Source: Silvibacterium acidisoli
GTDB lineage: Bacteria; Acidobacteriota; Terriglobia; Terriglobales; Acidobacteriaceae
NCBI GenBank assembly: GCA_022870745.1
Contig: CP085323.1
Location: 5,022,001 to 5,086,000 of the forward strand
DNA: 64,000 nucleotides
Reading direction: 5' to 3'
Below, piece after piece: positions 24,751 through 34,015 of this stretch. Both the position numbers and the translations under genes were made by a program. Numbering within the stretch: the first letter of the stretch is position 1; each line of letters begins with the position of its first letter. The notes beneath the pieces are model-generated. The model was not told where the DNA came from. It did no database searches and saw only the letters and a program-made list of their open reading frames with translations.

Positions 24751-26177
24751 ACCATCTGCCGCGCAGACTCGCGGCCGAAATAGGTCGCTTCCGGAGCGTC
24801 GTGCATCAGGAAATCGACGGCCTCTACTCCCTGCATGAAGGCATGATCCTGGTTCGACACTTCGTACTTCCATCCTCCAAACCTGCCGCGGCTCAGGATA
24901 TCCAACTCATGCAGACGAGTGTGAACTGTATTGAGAACAGCGTCTCTTCCCCGGAAGGGCACGGGATAGCCGTGGCCAAGGAACTGACTCCATCGCGACA
25001 CGATCTTGTGGCCGGAATGGAGAATCTGTAACTGTCGTAATGAGGATTCGATTTCCGCTGCATCGATCGGAGTGCTTGTATGCGAAGGCGAGCTGACTTC
25101 GCAAAGAACCGACCAGGTCGTGGCAGCATCGGGGACGTTGCCCGGAGAAAAATGCGATGGGAAGTTCACCCGCCAGAACGGGTATTTCTTCTCCGGCACG
25201 TGAAACGAGTGCACGCCGCGGAGGTGATCCGGCACATACCCTTCTATGCCAAATCCAAACAACTGTACGCTCGCGCAACGGAACCTCTCCGCGTTGGTAC
25301 TCAATTGGGGCTCGTCCTCGAGCAGGTGCAGGAGGATGTCGACGGGGATGGTCGAGATCAAACGCTCGTAGCGGATACTGCGTCCATGATTATCCCTTAA
25401 GAGCTTCTTTCCGGGGTCGATGCTGGTTACCCTTGTGCCAAACGAGCACGAATGGGCAGGCAGATCTTCGGCCAGCTTTGTCCAGATCGCGCCGGTACCG
25501 CCGCGCAGGGGATAGCGCACGCGCGTGCTCTCGTCCCAACCCAATTCATCTCTCTGCAGAACCAGGTTACGAAGCAGCTTCCAGATGGCCACATCAGGAA
25601 CGTTTCTGCAGTTCGACCCGCTCCGATGCGAGGTCCACTCACTGGATAACTCTTCTGGCGGATAAGCCCACATCTTGTGGTTCAGGGGGCCAAGGACAAG
25701 CCGGGTCAACTCGCTGCCGAATTTGCTCTTGAGGTACACGAGCAGGTCGTCGGCTGCGACGGTTGCTCCCGAAAATGCAGGCATCTTCGCCTTGCCCAGA
25801 CCCCATACGCAGTGCAAAAACTTACCCGCAGGCAGCCGGTGAATATTCTTTTGAATGGGGTAAGGAATAAGGTTCTCGCCCATCCAGACCCCCCGCACCG
25901 GCTTCGACTCATGCCACTCGTCGACCAGCTCGTCGAGCAGATCGACAAAGGCGGGAAACTCCTTGTGCGGATAGAGAACATGACCACCCTGGTCGAATAT
26001 GAAACCCTCGGGCGTAACGCAGGAGGCCGCGCGGCCGCCGGGCGTTTCCGACTCGTCGATGAGCAGATAGTTCTGCATCTCGCCGGATGCCGTGTTTTTT
26101 AATCGCCAGGCGGCACCCAACCCACAGGGGCCCGCACCGAGAATTACGGTGGAAAATGCAACGTCACGCTGATCCAT
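24669..26177 (-). CDS. UDP-galactopyranose-mutase-like FAD-dependent NAD(P)-binding protein
   Basis: A 502-residue flavoprotein. The Rossmann motif TVILGAGPCGLGAAWRLKN is at the N-terminus, followed by DESETPGGRAAS and FDQGGHVLYPHKEF, a layout shared by UDP-galactopyranose mutase and amine-oxidase-like proteins. The substrate is unknown. I prefer the ATG at 26177 (GAAGAG just upstream) to a TTG at 26228. With the PIG-L deacetylase 34 bp upstream it suggests modification of a surface glycan or glycolipid. The final ~25 residues (MLAMPAISSSSPPNSG...) are low-complexity and are encoded antisense to the end of recJ, so the natural stop may have been lost. Confidence 0.82.
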   Translation of the reverse strand: MDQRDVAFSTVILGAGPCGLGAAWRLKNTASGEMQNYLLIDESETPGGRAASCVTPEGFIFDQGGHVLYPHKEFPAFVDLLDELVDEWHESKPVRGVWMGENLIPYPIQKNIHRLPAGKFLHCVWGLGKAKMPAFSGATVAADDLLVYLKSKFGSELTRLVLGPLNHKMWAYPPEELSSEWTSHRSGSNCRNVPDVAIWKLLRNLVLQRDELGWDESTRVRYPLRGGTGAIWTKLAEDLPAHSCSFGTRVTSIDPGKKLLRDNHGRSIRYERLISTIPVDILLHLLEDEPQLSTNAERFRCASVQLFGFGIEGYVPDHLRGVHSFHVPEKKYPFWRVNFPSHFSPGNVPDAATTWSVLCEVSSPSHTSTPIDAAEIESSLRQLQILHSGHKIVSRWSQFLGHGYPVPFRGRDAVLNTVHTRLHELDILSRGRFGGWKYEVSNQDHAFMQGVEAVDFLMHDAPEATYFGRESARQMVYPPMLAMPAISSSSPPNSGCSFSRSL

Positions 26178-26211
26178 AACACTCTTCTTTGCGAAATAGT
26201 GGGGGAGTGGT

Positions 26212-26865
26212 TCAAAGCGAAACTGCAAACTTGAATCTTGCTTCTTCTGTTATTCCAATCAGGCCTACGATGTCGGCCGAGTGTGCGCGAAAGGCTTCGC
26301 ACATTGCACCTGCGTAACGCGGCCAGGCGCGAAAACGGCCAACCGATTCGATCCAGTCCTGCAATCCCAGCTTGTCTACCTGCGACTGATGCGCGTCAAG
26401 CGCGCGGCATTTCTCTTCCCATGCTTCCGAGATATCCGCGACCAGTGAGGGCTGGAAGCCTGTTGTTGTTGGTCCCTCGTACAAATACAAACTCGTCTCG
26501 CGCTGGCACACACGCATGGCGGCCTTGCTGAGCTGTACGTGATCGTCGTGCGTGTCGGCGTCGTCATGCACAAATACGATCGATGGAGAGTATTTCTCAA
26601 GTGCGCGGCGGATCATCGGCATGGCTGCCGACATCTTCACACCCGCATCCGGCATGCCGCCGAACTCCAGGGTTGCGCCGATTCTGCGCGCGGCCAAAGT
26701 CTCTTCTTCCCGCCTGATCAGAGGATCGCCGCCACATTCGCCGAGCGTGGCGCAGAGGAACACAACTTCCCAGCCTGCGCGGATCAGCCGCACCGCCATC
26801 CCCCCAAACCCGAGCACAATATCGTCAGGATGTGCGCCGATTGCCAGGGCTACTTTACTCTGCAT
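26212..26865 (-). CDS. PIG-L/LmbE family deacetylase
   Basis: A 217-residue zinc-dependent N-acetylglucosaminyl-type deacetylase. The first metal motif AHPDD is at residues 11-15. The second histidine is in VFVHDDADTHDDHVQLS, the usual HxxH element. No signal peptide, so it is cytoplasmic. The ATG at 26865 has GGAGG ten bases upstream; a GTG three codons earlier is too close to that site. It precedes the UGM-like flavoprotein, probably in one operon. The pairing points to sugar-nucleotide or glycolipid modification. The substrate cannot be read from sequence. Confidence 0.9.
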   Translation of the reverse strand: MQSKVALAIGAHPDDIVLGFGGMAVRLIRAGWEVVFLCATLGECGGDPLIRREEETLAARRIGATLEFGGMPDAGVKMSAAMPMIRRALEKYSPSIVFVHDDADTHDDHVQLSKAAMRVCQRETSLYLYEGPTTTGFQPSLVADISEAWEEKCRALDAHQSQVDKLGLQDWIESVGRFRAWPRYAGAMCEAFRAHSADIVGLIGITEEARFKFAVSL

Positions 26866-27049
26866 GAAGCACACGCCTCCATCGCCAGCAGGATTTGTTG
26901 GTACTCTCCTTTGGCTGACATGATGGCAATTTCAGAGGCGTTTGGCTACGAATATTTTTAGTCAATTTCTTTCAACTCATAGGTAACCAAGGATTTAGCA
27001 CCGTCGGTTTCAAAAAGTACCCTGATGACTGCTCTGCTAAACTCCGCTC

Positions 27050-27709
27050 ATGCCTCGTGGTGTATTTATTACGTTTGAAGGGCTCGACGGGTCGGGCAAG
27101 ACGACACAGCTGCGCAGGCTAGCCGAGTGGCTCGAGGCTGAACAGGAGTCGATCGTCGTCACACGCCAGCCCGGAGGCACGCGGATCGGCGATCGCATCC
27201 GCACGCTGCTACTCGACTCGCGCACTGAGAATCTAGACTCTTTCGCCGAACTCGGCCTGATGTTCTCTGACCGCGCCCAGGCCATCGCCGAGATCATCCG
27301 CCCGGCCTTGGACGAAGGAAAGATCGTTCTCTGCGACCGCTTCACCGACTCGACGGAAGCCTACCAGGGTGGTGGCCGCGAACTCGGCAGCGAAATCGTT
27401 CTATCGCTGCACAAATCCATCTGCGGCGGACTACAGCCGGACGTTACATTCCTCCTGATGCCTGACTTCGACGCTTCGCTCAAGCGCGCCCGCAAGCGCA
27501 ACACAAAGGCGTTGAAGCAGGAAGGCAAAGATGAGAATCGCTTCGAGAGGGAGAACGATCTCTTCTACCGGCGCGTCTTCGAGAAGTATCGTGAAATCGC
27601 AGCCCGTGAGCCTTTGCGTGTGATCGCAATCGATGGCGACGCAACAATCGAAGAGATTCACGAGCGCATCGTATCTGTGATGAAGGATCATCTCGCCCGC
27701 GTGCGTTGA
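27050..27709 (+). CDS. tmk: Thymidylate kinase
   Basis: A 219-residue dTMP kinase making dTDP for DNA synthesis. The P-loop FEGLDGSGKTTQ is at residues 9-20, the DR(Y/F) motif is in LCDRFTDSTEAYQGGGR, and a LID-type basic segment KRARKRNTKALKQEGK follows. The segment VVTRQPGGT corresponds to the usual TREPGGT. Length is normal. It heads a rightward cluster with a P450, a mechanosensitive channel and holB. Confidence 0.95.
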   Translation: MPRGVFITFEGLDGSGKTTQLRRLAEWLEAEQESIVVTRQPGGTRIGDRIRTLLLDSRTENLDSFAELGLMFSDRAQAIAEIIRPALDEGKIVLCDRFTDSTEAYQGGGRELGSEIVLSLHKSICGGLQPDVTFLLMPDFDASLKRARKRNTKALKQEGKDENRFERENDLFYRRVFEKYREIAAREPLRVIAIDGDATIEEIHERIVSVMKDHLARVR

Positions 27710-27727
27710 TGCATCCGCATAGCGGCG

Positions 27728-29101
27728 ATGACAGATACCCCGAACATCATTGAACGAGACGGCTACCGCTTTCCTCCCGGACTGCGGATGAACCTGCCCT
27801 TCTACGCAACCCACCGCTTCTTCCGGCCCGGCAATCCCATTCTGCTGTTTGAATATCTCGCGCGGACCTACGGCAAGGCCGCGCATTACAAGCTGGGACC
27901 GAGCCACATCCTGTTTCTCAACGATCCCGATTACATCCGCGAGATTCTCGTGATGCAGCCGCAGAACTTCATCAAGGAGCGCACGCAGCGGCGCATGAAA
28001 ATCCTGCTCGGCGAGGGACTCATCACCTCCGACGGCGAGACGCATCGCCGCCAACGCCGCATCGCCGCGCCTGCTTTTCATCGCCAGCGCATCCAGGCCT
28101 ACGCATCGATGATCGTGGATCGCGCGGCTGCGATTCGCGATCAGTGGAGGCCGCAGGCGGAGGTCGATATCTCCGCGGAGATGATGCGGCTCTCGCTCGA
28201 GATCGTCGCTCGCACGCTTTTCGCGCAGGAAGTCACGCCGGACATTCTCAGCATCAACCACGAAGTCAACGCGATCATGAAGATCTACAACCTGCTCATC
28301 GCGCTGCCGAAGGCCGAATCGTATCTGCACCTGCCTGTGCCCGGCCTGATGCGCTTCCGCCGCGCGCGCAAGCGGCTCGATGCCGTGGTCTATCGCATGA
28401 TCGAAGAACATCGCCGCAGCGGAGTCGACCGAGGCGACCTGCTTTCCATGCTCATCCGTTCGCGAGACGAAGAATCGGAGAGTGCGATGAGCAATGAGCA
28501 ACTGCGCGACGAAGTGCTGACCATCTTCCTCGCCGGATACGAGACCATGGCCAACGCGCTCTCATGGACGTGGATGCTGCTTGCACAAAATCCCGAGGCA
28601 GAAGCAAAGTTCCACGCGGAAGTCGACGAAGTGCTGCAGGGACGCATACCCACGCTTGAGGACATTCCGCAGCTTCGCTACACGGAGATGGTGCTGGCCG
28701 AGTCGATGCGCCTCTATCCGCCGGCATGGGCCATGGGACGCCAGTGCGTGACCGATGTGGAGATCGGCCCCTATCGCCTGCCGCCGAAAACATTCTTCCT
28801 TTTCAGCCAGTACGTCATCCAGCGTAACGCAGAGTATTTCCCCGACCCGCTGCGCTTCGAACCCGAACGCTTCACGCCTGAGAACAAGGCGGGACGTCAC
28901 AAGTTCGTCTACTTCCCTTTCGGTGGAGGCAGCCGCCAGTGCATCGGCGAAGCTTTCGCATGGATGGAGGGAATCCTCGTGCTGGCCACGCTTGGACAGC
29001 GTTTCGCTCCAAGGCTTGTGCCTGGACAGCCGCTTGACGTCGAGCCCAAGATCACGCTACGGCCGAAGCACGGCATCCGCATGACTCTGCAACCGCGTTA
29101 A
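27728..29101 (+). CDS. Cytochrome P450
   Basis: A 457-residue soluble P450 with all core motifs: I-helix AGYETMAN (A269-T273 region, with the acid-alcohol pair E272/T273), K-helix ExxR (ESMR, E325-R328), and the haem loop [16 protein letters not shown] with the ligand Cys405. There is no N-terminal membrane anchor, as usual in bacteria. The substrate is unknown; the sequence resembles bacterial class P450s of the fatty-acid or terpene-hydroxylating type. It lies 18 bp after tmk. No ferredoxin or ferredoxin reductase is nearby, so electrons must come from elsewhere. Confidence 0.94.
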   Translation: MTDTPNIIERDGYRFPPGLRMNLPFYATHRFFRPGNPILLFEYLARTYGKAAHYKLGPSHILFLNDPDYIREILVMQPQNFIKERTQRRMKILLGEGLITSDGETHRRQRRIAAPAFHRQRIQAYASMIVDRAAAIRDQWRPQAEVDISAEMMRLSLEIVARTLFAQEVTPDILSINHEVNAIMKIYNLLIALPKAESYLHLPVPGLMRFRRARKRLDAVVYRMIEEHRRSGVDRGDLLSMLIRSRDEESESAMSNEQLRDEVLTIFLAGYETMANALSWTWMLLAQNPEAEAKFHAEVDEVLQGRIPTLEDIPQLRYTEMVLAESMRLYPPAWAMGRQCVTDVEIGPYRLPPKTFFLFSQYVIQRNAEYFPDPLRFEPERFTPENKAGRHKFVYFPFGGGSRQCIGEAFAWMEGILVLATLGQRFAPRLVPGQPLDVEPKITLRPKHGIRMTLQPR

Positions 29102-29171
29102 ACCTTTTGCGTGCCGGACCGGTATAGCCGAAGGAAACCCCGCGACTCTTCAGACGCATCTTCCCTGAGAA

Positions 29172-30290
29172 ATGCAGATACTTGATCGTTTCAGGCATAC
29201 GCACCACTGGGTCTTCGCCATCTTCGTGGTGTGCGGAGTCATCTTTCTTGCGAATCTGGTTCACGCGATCGCGTTTTTTGTTATTCGCAGACGCAACAAG
29301 AATGCCACGGTAGCGAACTTCAAGATTCCGCTGAACATCAACAAGTATCTGAACCACCCCGCACGCTGGGTCTTCCTCAACATCTGCCTGCTCACAACCC
29401 TTCAGTTCATCCCTGTCCCTGAAGAGATTCGGCAGAGCATCCGTATCACCCTTCACATCATCCTGGTGATCCTGATCGGATGGTTTGCCATCGGCTGCGT
29501 CTACGTCGTGCAGGATGCGCTGATGCGCCGCTACGACCTGACCGTCGCAAACAATGTGCGGGCGCGGCGTGTACACACTCAGACACAATTTTTAAGAAGA
29601 ATCCTCATCGGCTTCATCGCGATCATTGACTTCGGCTGTATTCTGTGGACTTTTCCCGATCCGCAACTTTGGCATTACGGCAGCGGACTGATTGCCTCCG
29701 CCGGACTCGCTTCGCTCGTGCTCGCCACCGCGGCCAAGTCCACCGTCGCCAACCTGCTGGCGGGCCTGCAGATCGCTTTCACCGAACCGATCCGCATCGA
29801 CGACGTGGTCGTCATCCAGGGAGAATGGGGCAAGATCGAAGAGATTACCACCTCCTACGTGGTCGTCAACATCTGGGACGCGCGGCGGCTCATCGTCCCG
29901 CTCAGCTACTTCATCGAAAACTCCTTTCAGAACTGGACGCGCGAGAAATCGGACCTGCTGGGAACTTCATTTCTGTATGTCGACTACTCCATCCCCGTGC
30001 AGGCCCTGCGCGACCATTTCACGAAAATTCTCACTGCCTCCCCGCTCTGGGATGGCAGGGTCAACGCCACGCAGGTGACCAACCTGAGCGAGCACACCAT
30101 GGAAATCCGCTGCCTGATGAGCGCCCGCAATTCGAGCGAACAGTTCGACCTGCGCTGCATCATCCGCGAGGAGATGGTGAAGTTCATTCAGGAAAATTAT
30201 CCGGATGCCTTCCCCAGAACTCGTTTCGCCTCGGTTCCATCCACGCCGGCGGGCGAACCCGGGCCGCTCCCTGCTAGTCTTAAGGCGTGA
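29172..30290 (+). CDS. MscS-family mechanosensitive channel
   Basis: 372 residues with about five hydrophobic segments (roughly 11-35, 68-82, 95-120, 140-160 and 168-195). The last is a Gly/Ala-rich pore helix (GSGLIASAGLASLVLATAAK), followed by the beta domain FTEPIRIDDVVVIQGEWG and VPLSYFIENSFQNWT, both typical of MscS. The C-terminal alpha/beta domain completes the cytoplasmic cage. It would be an inner-membrane osmotic release channel or small-conductance relative. The stop overlaps the holB GTG by four bases. Confidence 0.9.
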   Translation: MQILDRFRHTHHWVFAIFVVCGVIFLANLVHAIAFFVIRRRNKNATVANFKIPLNINKYLNHPARWVFLNICLLTTLQFIPVPEEIRQSIRITLHIILVILIGWFAIGCVYVVQDALMRRYDLTVANNVRARRVHTQTQFLRRILIGFIAIIDFGCILWTFPDPQLWHYGSGLIASAGLASLVLATAAKSTVANLLAGLQIAFTEPIRIDDVVVIQGEWGKIEEITTSYVVVNIWDARRLIVPLSYFIENSFQNWTREKSDLLGTSFLYVDYSIPVQALRDHFTKILTASPLWDGRVNATQVTNLSEHTMEIRCLMSARNSSEQFDLRCIIREEMVKFIQENYPDAFPRTRFASVPSTPAGEPGPLPASLKA

Positions 30291-31396
30291 GCTTCGGCGA
30301 CTTTCTGGGTAATGAGCAGGCTGTACGGCATCTGCGCGAATCGATCGCGGCAGACAGGCTTCCGCATGCCCTCATCCTCACCGGCCCGAAGGGCGCAGGC
30401 AAGTACACGCTGGCCGTCATGCTGGCGCAGGCGGCGAACTGCCTCGATCCCCGCACCAGTGATGGACTCCCCGACTATTGCGGCGTGTGCTCGAACTGCA
30501 CCCGCATCGGCCAGGCTGCGGATCTCAACGCCCGCGTAGATGAAGCCGTGGCCGCCCGCGAAGAGCTGCGCGACGTGGATAAGAAGGAAACGCGCATCCT
30601 CGTTCAGACGCACCCTGACGTGCTTGTGATTCCGCCCGATCCGCCGCAACTGCTCATCAAGCTCGGACAGGTCCGTACTGTAATCCGTGAAATTTATCGT
30701 GTGCCGGCGCAGGCGAAGCGCGCTGTGTACATCTTCACCAGCTCTGCCTTTATGAAGGAGGCAGCAAACTCGCTGCTGAAAATTCTCGAAGAGCCGCCCG
30801 GGCACGCCAGCATCTTCCTGCTGGCGGAGAACCTCGGCGACCTGCTCCCCACCATTCGCTCGCGTGCAGGCATTGTCCGCCTCGGCGCGCTGCCGCTCGA
30901 AGAGATCGAGGCGCTGCTCGCTTCACGCCGCCCCGACTGGAAACCGCAGCAAAGAGCGCTGGTGGCGAGGCTGGCACAGGGCGCTGTGGGGCAAGCGCTG
31001 GGATTCAATCTCGAAGGCTATGTCGCCAGCCGGACCGATGCCCTGGTCATCCTGCATACGGCACTTCGTGATGGCGACCACTCCACGCTTTTCAAAATGA
31101 CGGAGACGTATCGCGCGGGCGCCGAGGGCCAGGAAAAAGCCGCCGGCATGCTGCGGGCTCTCTTCAGCCTGCTTGAGGACATGCTGCTCATCCAATCCGG
31201 CGCCGCGCAGCTCGTCCGCAATGTCGATCTGATGAAAGAACTCACCGCCTTCGCCAGCCAGGTCAGCCTGGAATGGATCGAATCCGCGGCCCGGGGCGCG
31301 AACCAGGTGACAACCGGCATGCGCCGCAATCTTCTCAGGTCGCTCTCCCTCGACGCTTTCGCCGTACAACTGGAGCGCGAAACTCTCATTCGCTGA
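30287..31396 (+). CDS. holB: DNA polymerase III delta' subunit
   Basis: A 369-residue clamp-loader subunit. The N-terminus FGDFLGNEQAVRHLRESI, the P-loop-like LTGPKGAGKYTLAV (residues 31-44) and a Cys4 zinc module (C52, C65, C68, C71) are typical. The motif around ANSLLKILEEPPGHASIFLL is the most diagnostic. An insert of about 20 residues (TRIGQAADLNARVDEAVAARE) follows the zinc module. GTG start overlapping the mscS stop (GTGA). With tmk it represents a common tmk-holB pairing, here split by two unrelated genes. Confidence 0.92.
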   Translation: MSFGDFLGNEQAVRHLRESIAADRLPHALILTGPKGAGKYTLAVMLAQAANCLDPRTSDGLPDYCGVCSNCTRIGQAADLNARVDEAVAAREELRDVDKKETRILVQTHPDVLVIPPDPPQLLIKLGQVRTVIREIYRVPAQAKRAVYIFTSSAFMKEAANSLLKILEEPPGHASIFLLAENLGDLLPTIRSRAGIVRLGALPLEEIEALLASRRPDWKPQQRALVARLAQGAVGQALGFNLEGYVASRTDALVILHTALRDGDHSTLFKMTETYRAGAEGQEKAAGMLRALFSLLEDMLLIQSGAAQLVRNVDLMKELTAFASQVSLEWIESAARGANQVTTGMRRNLLRSLSLDAFAVQLERETLIR

Positions 31397-31597
31397 GACT
31401 TATTATCTTCCTGCCACGTATTCCAAAGGGAAATCCCCACAAAAAACGATCTTAGTAACAGGAATCACAAAAACGTAGCGATTCAACATGGAACTCGGCT
31501 AAGATAGCGGCAAGATTCCAATCCTTTGCGGTTCTTGTGCAGGCCACTGCTGCGATTCGCCGTGGCATCTGACTGCATAGATTGCTTTCTAAAACTT

Positions 31598-32071
31598 ATG
31601 GCTAATACGTCACATCTCCCTCTAACGGGCCCGTTTGAAGTGCGTTCCGAACCGGCGGCCAAAGATCTCCGGACCATGCCATCGAATGGCAACCGCGCAT
31701 CAGCGGAGACGCAGCAGCCTGAAAATGGTTTCGTCGGCACCCGCAAGCTGATTCGTCCCTCGCTTGCACAGCATGCCCTGCGTGAGCGGCAGTTCCACCA
31801 GCGCAACAATCCGGTCGTGCTCACCCGCTCCGTCTCTTCAGGGGCCGCCGCCTCATCGGAGCACGACAGCTCACACGCCGAAGCTTTCTACTTTCAGAAG
31901 CAGGTGCAGACGCAGACGCTGATGGCGTTCGTACTCGAAGACGGAGAGCGGATCGAAGGTTATATCGAGTGGCATGACCGCAACGTCATCAAGGTACGCA
32001 ACGGCCACCGCATCCTGATCTACAAAACCTCAATCAAATATCTGTACAAGGTCGGCGAGAACCACACCTAG
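31598..32071 (+). CDS. hfq: Hfq-like Sm protein with long disordered N-terminus
   Basis: A 157-residue protein whose last ~65 residues read as an Hfq Sm fold: YFQKQVQTQTLMAFVLEDGE, then RIEGYIEWHDRNVIKVRN, then ILIYKTSIKYLYK. The last element corresponds to the Sm2 YKHAIS motif of classical Hfq, with His replaced by Thr. The first ~85 residues are polar and probably disordered. This fits acidobacterial Hfq-type RNA chaperones. ATG at 31598 is chosen because the in-frame upstream region is not Hfq-like, but no clear ribosome site is visible. The stop overlaps the sua5 stop by four bases on the other strand. Confidence 0.75.
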   Translation: MANTSHLPLTGPFEVRSEPAAKDLRTMPSNGNRASAETQQPENGFVGTRKLIRPSLAQHALRERQFHQRNNPVVLTRSVSSGAAASSEHDSSHAEAFYFQKQVQTQTLMAFVLEDGERIEGYIEWHDRNVIKVRNGHRILIYKTSIKYLYKVGENHT

Positions 32072-33108
32072 ACGGCAATCGCCGCTTTCCTCAGCCGGTC
32101 TCGAATGGCGATGCCCACACCCTCATCGCGAGGCAGCGGGCAGAGGATTGTCGTCACGCCCTGCGCATCGAGCCAGCGAAGACCTGCGAAAAGCTTTTGA
32201 GCCAGGTCTTCAGGTCTGCTCCAGTTGCCCCACGGAAAGACCGTCGCTTCGATCCCGACGACGCTTTCCGCGAAGGCATCGGGCAGCAGCAGACCCAGCT
32301 TCACGCGCTCTTTCGCAACTTCCAGAGCCAGGCGCCCGAACGCCATCCGTTGCACAAGGCCCGTACCATCCACCAGCATCACGCGTGCGCGCGGGGCGTA
32401 ATGGCGAATGCCGATTCCGGGCGACGGCAACGCTTCGGGCTCCGCTTCGAGCTTCTCCTCTCGATATGCCTCGGCCTGCGGAGAGATCTTCCGTATCTGC
32501 TCCAGCGTAACCACACCGGGGCGGTAAAGGATGCAGCGGTCGCCTTCGATGCCCACCACGGTCGATTCCAGCCCATGGCTGGTCGCTCCCCCGTCCACAA
32601 TCGCATCGATACGTCCGTCGAGATCCTCTATAACATGCGCAGCCTCTGTCGGGCTGATATGCCCGAATGTATTGGCGCTGGGTGCAGCGATCGGCAGACC
32701 GGTTTCACGGATCAGTGCGGCGGCGACAGGATGCGCAGGCATGCGCACCCCCACCAGCGGACGCCCTGCCGTGACCGCATCCGGCACCTTCGCCGTGCGT
32801 GGCATCAGAAGCGTCAGAGGCCCCGGCCAGAAAGCATCCATCAGCTTTGCAGCAACTGCGGGAATTTGCGCCACCAGGTCAGCAAGCATCTCCCTGCCCA
32901 TTTCCGGTCCTGCCACGTGCACAATCAGAGGATCCCAGCGCGGTCGCTGCTTTGCCGCAAATATCTTCGCCACCGCTTCGGCGTCGAGCGCATTTGCGCC
33001 CAGGCCGTAGACCGTTTCGGTCGGGAACGCAACCGTCCCACCACTGCGTAGAATCTGTGCGGCCTCTGTGATGGCTGCAGCATCTGTTTTCAGGCGAAGG
33101 GTCTTCAT
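32068..33108 (-). CDS. tsaC: Sua5/TsaC, L-threonylcarbamoyladenylate synthase
   Basis: 346 residues, the long Sua5 form: a YrdC domain (about 10-200) and a C-terminal Sua5 domain. It makes threonylcarbamoyl-AMP for the t6A37 modification of tRNA. GGTVAFPTETVYGLGANALD and KQRPRWDPLIVHV are the substrate-binding signatures, and LPIAAPSANTFGHISPT and YRPGVVTLEQI follow in order. I chose the ATG at 33108 (AGGA eight bases upstream); 28 further in-frame residues upstream look unlike the family. Divergent from the methyltransferase at 33191. Confidence 0.93.
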   Translation of the reverse strand: MKTLRLKTDAAAITEAAQILRSGGTVAFPTETVYGLGANALDAEAVAKIFAAKQRPRWDPLIVHVAGPEMGREMLADLVAQIPAVAAKLMDAFWPGPLTLLMPRTAKVPDAVTAGRPLVGVRMPAHPVAAALIRETGLPIAAPSANTFGHISPTEAAHVIEDLDGRIDAIVDGGATSHGLESTVVGIEGDRCILYRPGVVTLEQIRKISPQAEAYREEKLEAEPEALPSPGIGIRHYAPRARVMLVDGTGLVQRMAFGRLALEVAKERVKLGLLLPDAFAESVVGIEATVFPWGNWSRPEDLAQKLFAGLRWLDAQGVTTILCPLPRDEGVGIAIRDRLRKAAIAV

Positions 33109-33190
33109 CCGGGTCCTCATTATTATCTCCGCAGATGAGCGCTTTGCCGAATCGAGCGCGGCCACAAACATTCGTGCATACTGGAATCGC

Positions 33191-33955
33191 ATGACCGGGC
33201 ATGTCGAAGATTTCTACAGTGATCTTGCGGAACATTACCACCTCATCTTCGAGGATTGGGAAAGATCGATCGAACGGCAGGCGGACATTCTCGGTCCCCT
33301 GGTTGAAGAACGCATCGGACCGGCACCGCTCAGAGTCCTCGATTGCTCCTGCGGCATCGGAACCCAGGCACTCGGACTCGCCCGCCGCGGCCACAGGCTC
33401 ACGGCCACCGACATCAGCGAAGCTGCTATAAAGCGCGCAGAACGAGAGGCCCGGAAACGGGAACTCGATATCCGCTTCCACGTAAACGATATGCGGAACC
33501 TGTCACTCGCCCCTCAAACGGCGTTCGATGTGGTGCTGGCGGCCGACAACTCCCTGCCGCACCTGCTTTCGGACACGGACCTGCACGACGCTTTGCAAAG
33601 CATGGCTGCCTGCCTCAGGCCCGGCGGCCTGTTCCTGGCCAGTATCCGCGACTACGACAAGCTGTTGCGCACGCGGCCCGATATCCAACCGCCCGCCTTT
33701 TACACCAGCGAAGATGGGCAGCGTCGCATCGTTCACCAGCTCTGGGATTGGAAAGAGAACGAGTACGAACTTCATCTCTATCTCACCTGGAGCAAAGAAG
33801 GACAGTGGGTTTCAAAACACTATGCCACGCGCTATCGGGCCATCAAGCGAGCGGAGATGGAGAAACACCTGGACTCCGCCGGTCTGCGCCGGATTCAATG
33901 GCTCATGCCCGAGGAGACGTCCTTCTATCAGCCCATCGTGCTTGCGGTAAAGTAA
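33191..33955 (+). CDS. Class I SAM-dependent methyltransferase
   Basis: 254 residues with the SAM-binding motif I RVLDCSCGIGTQALGLARRG near residues 48-67, then LTATDISEAAI (acidic loop) and FDVVLAADNSLPHLLS (motif IV). The opening FYSDLAEHYHLIFEDWERSI is typical of small-molecule methyltransferases of this type. The substrate is unknown. The ATG at 33191 is chosen because the earlier in-frame sequence overlaps the sua5 N-terminus on the other strand and is not methyltransferase-like. Confidence 0.9.
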   Translation: MTGHVEDFYSDLAEHYHLIFEDWERSIERQADILGPLVEERIGPAPLRVLDCSCGIGTQALGLARRGHRLTATDISEAAIKRAEREARKRELDIRFHVNDMRNLSLAPQTAFDVVLAADNSLPHLLSDTDLHDALQSMAACLRPGGLFLASIRDYDKLLRTRPDIQPPAFYTSEDGQRRIVHQLWDWKENEYELHLYLTWSKEGQWVSKHYATRYRAIKRAEMEKHLDSAGLRRIQWLMPEETSFYQPIVLAVK

Positions 33956-34015
33956 CGCTGGGCACTCCCTGCAGAGCGATTCTGAGCCGGAAGTCCATAG
34001 GCCTATACTGGATAC

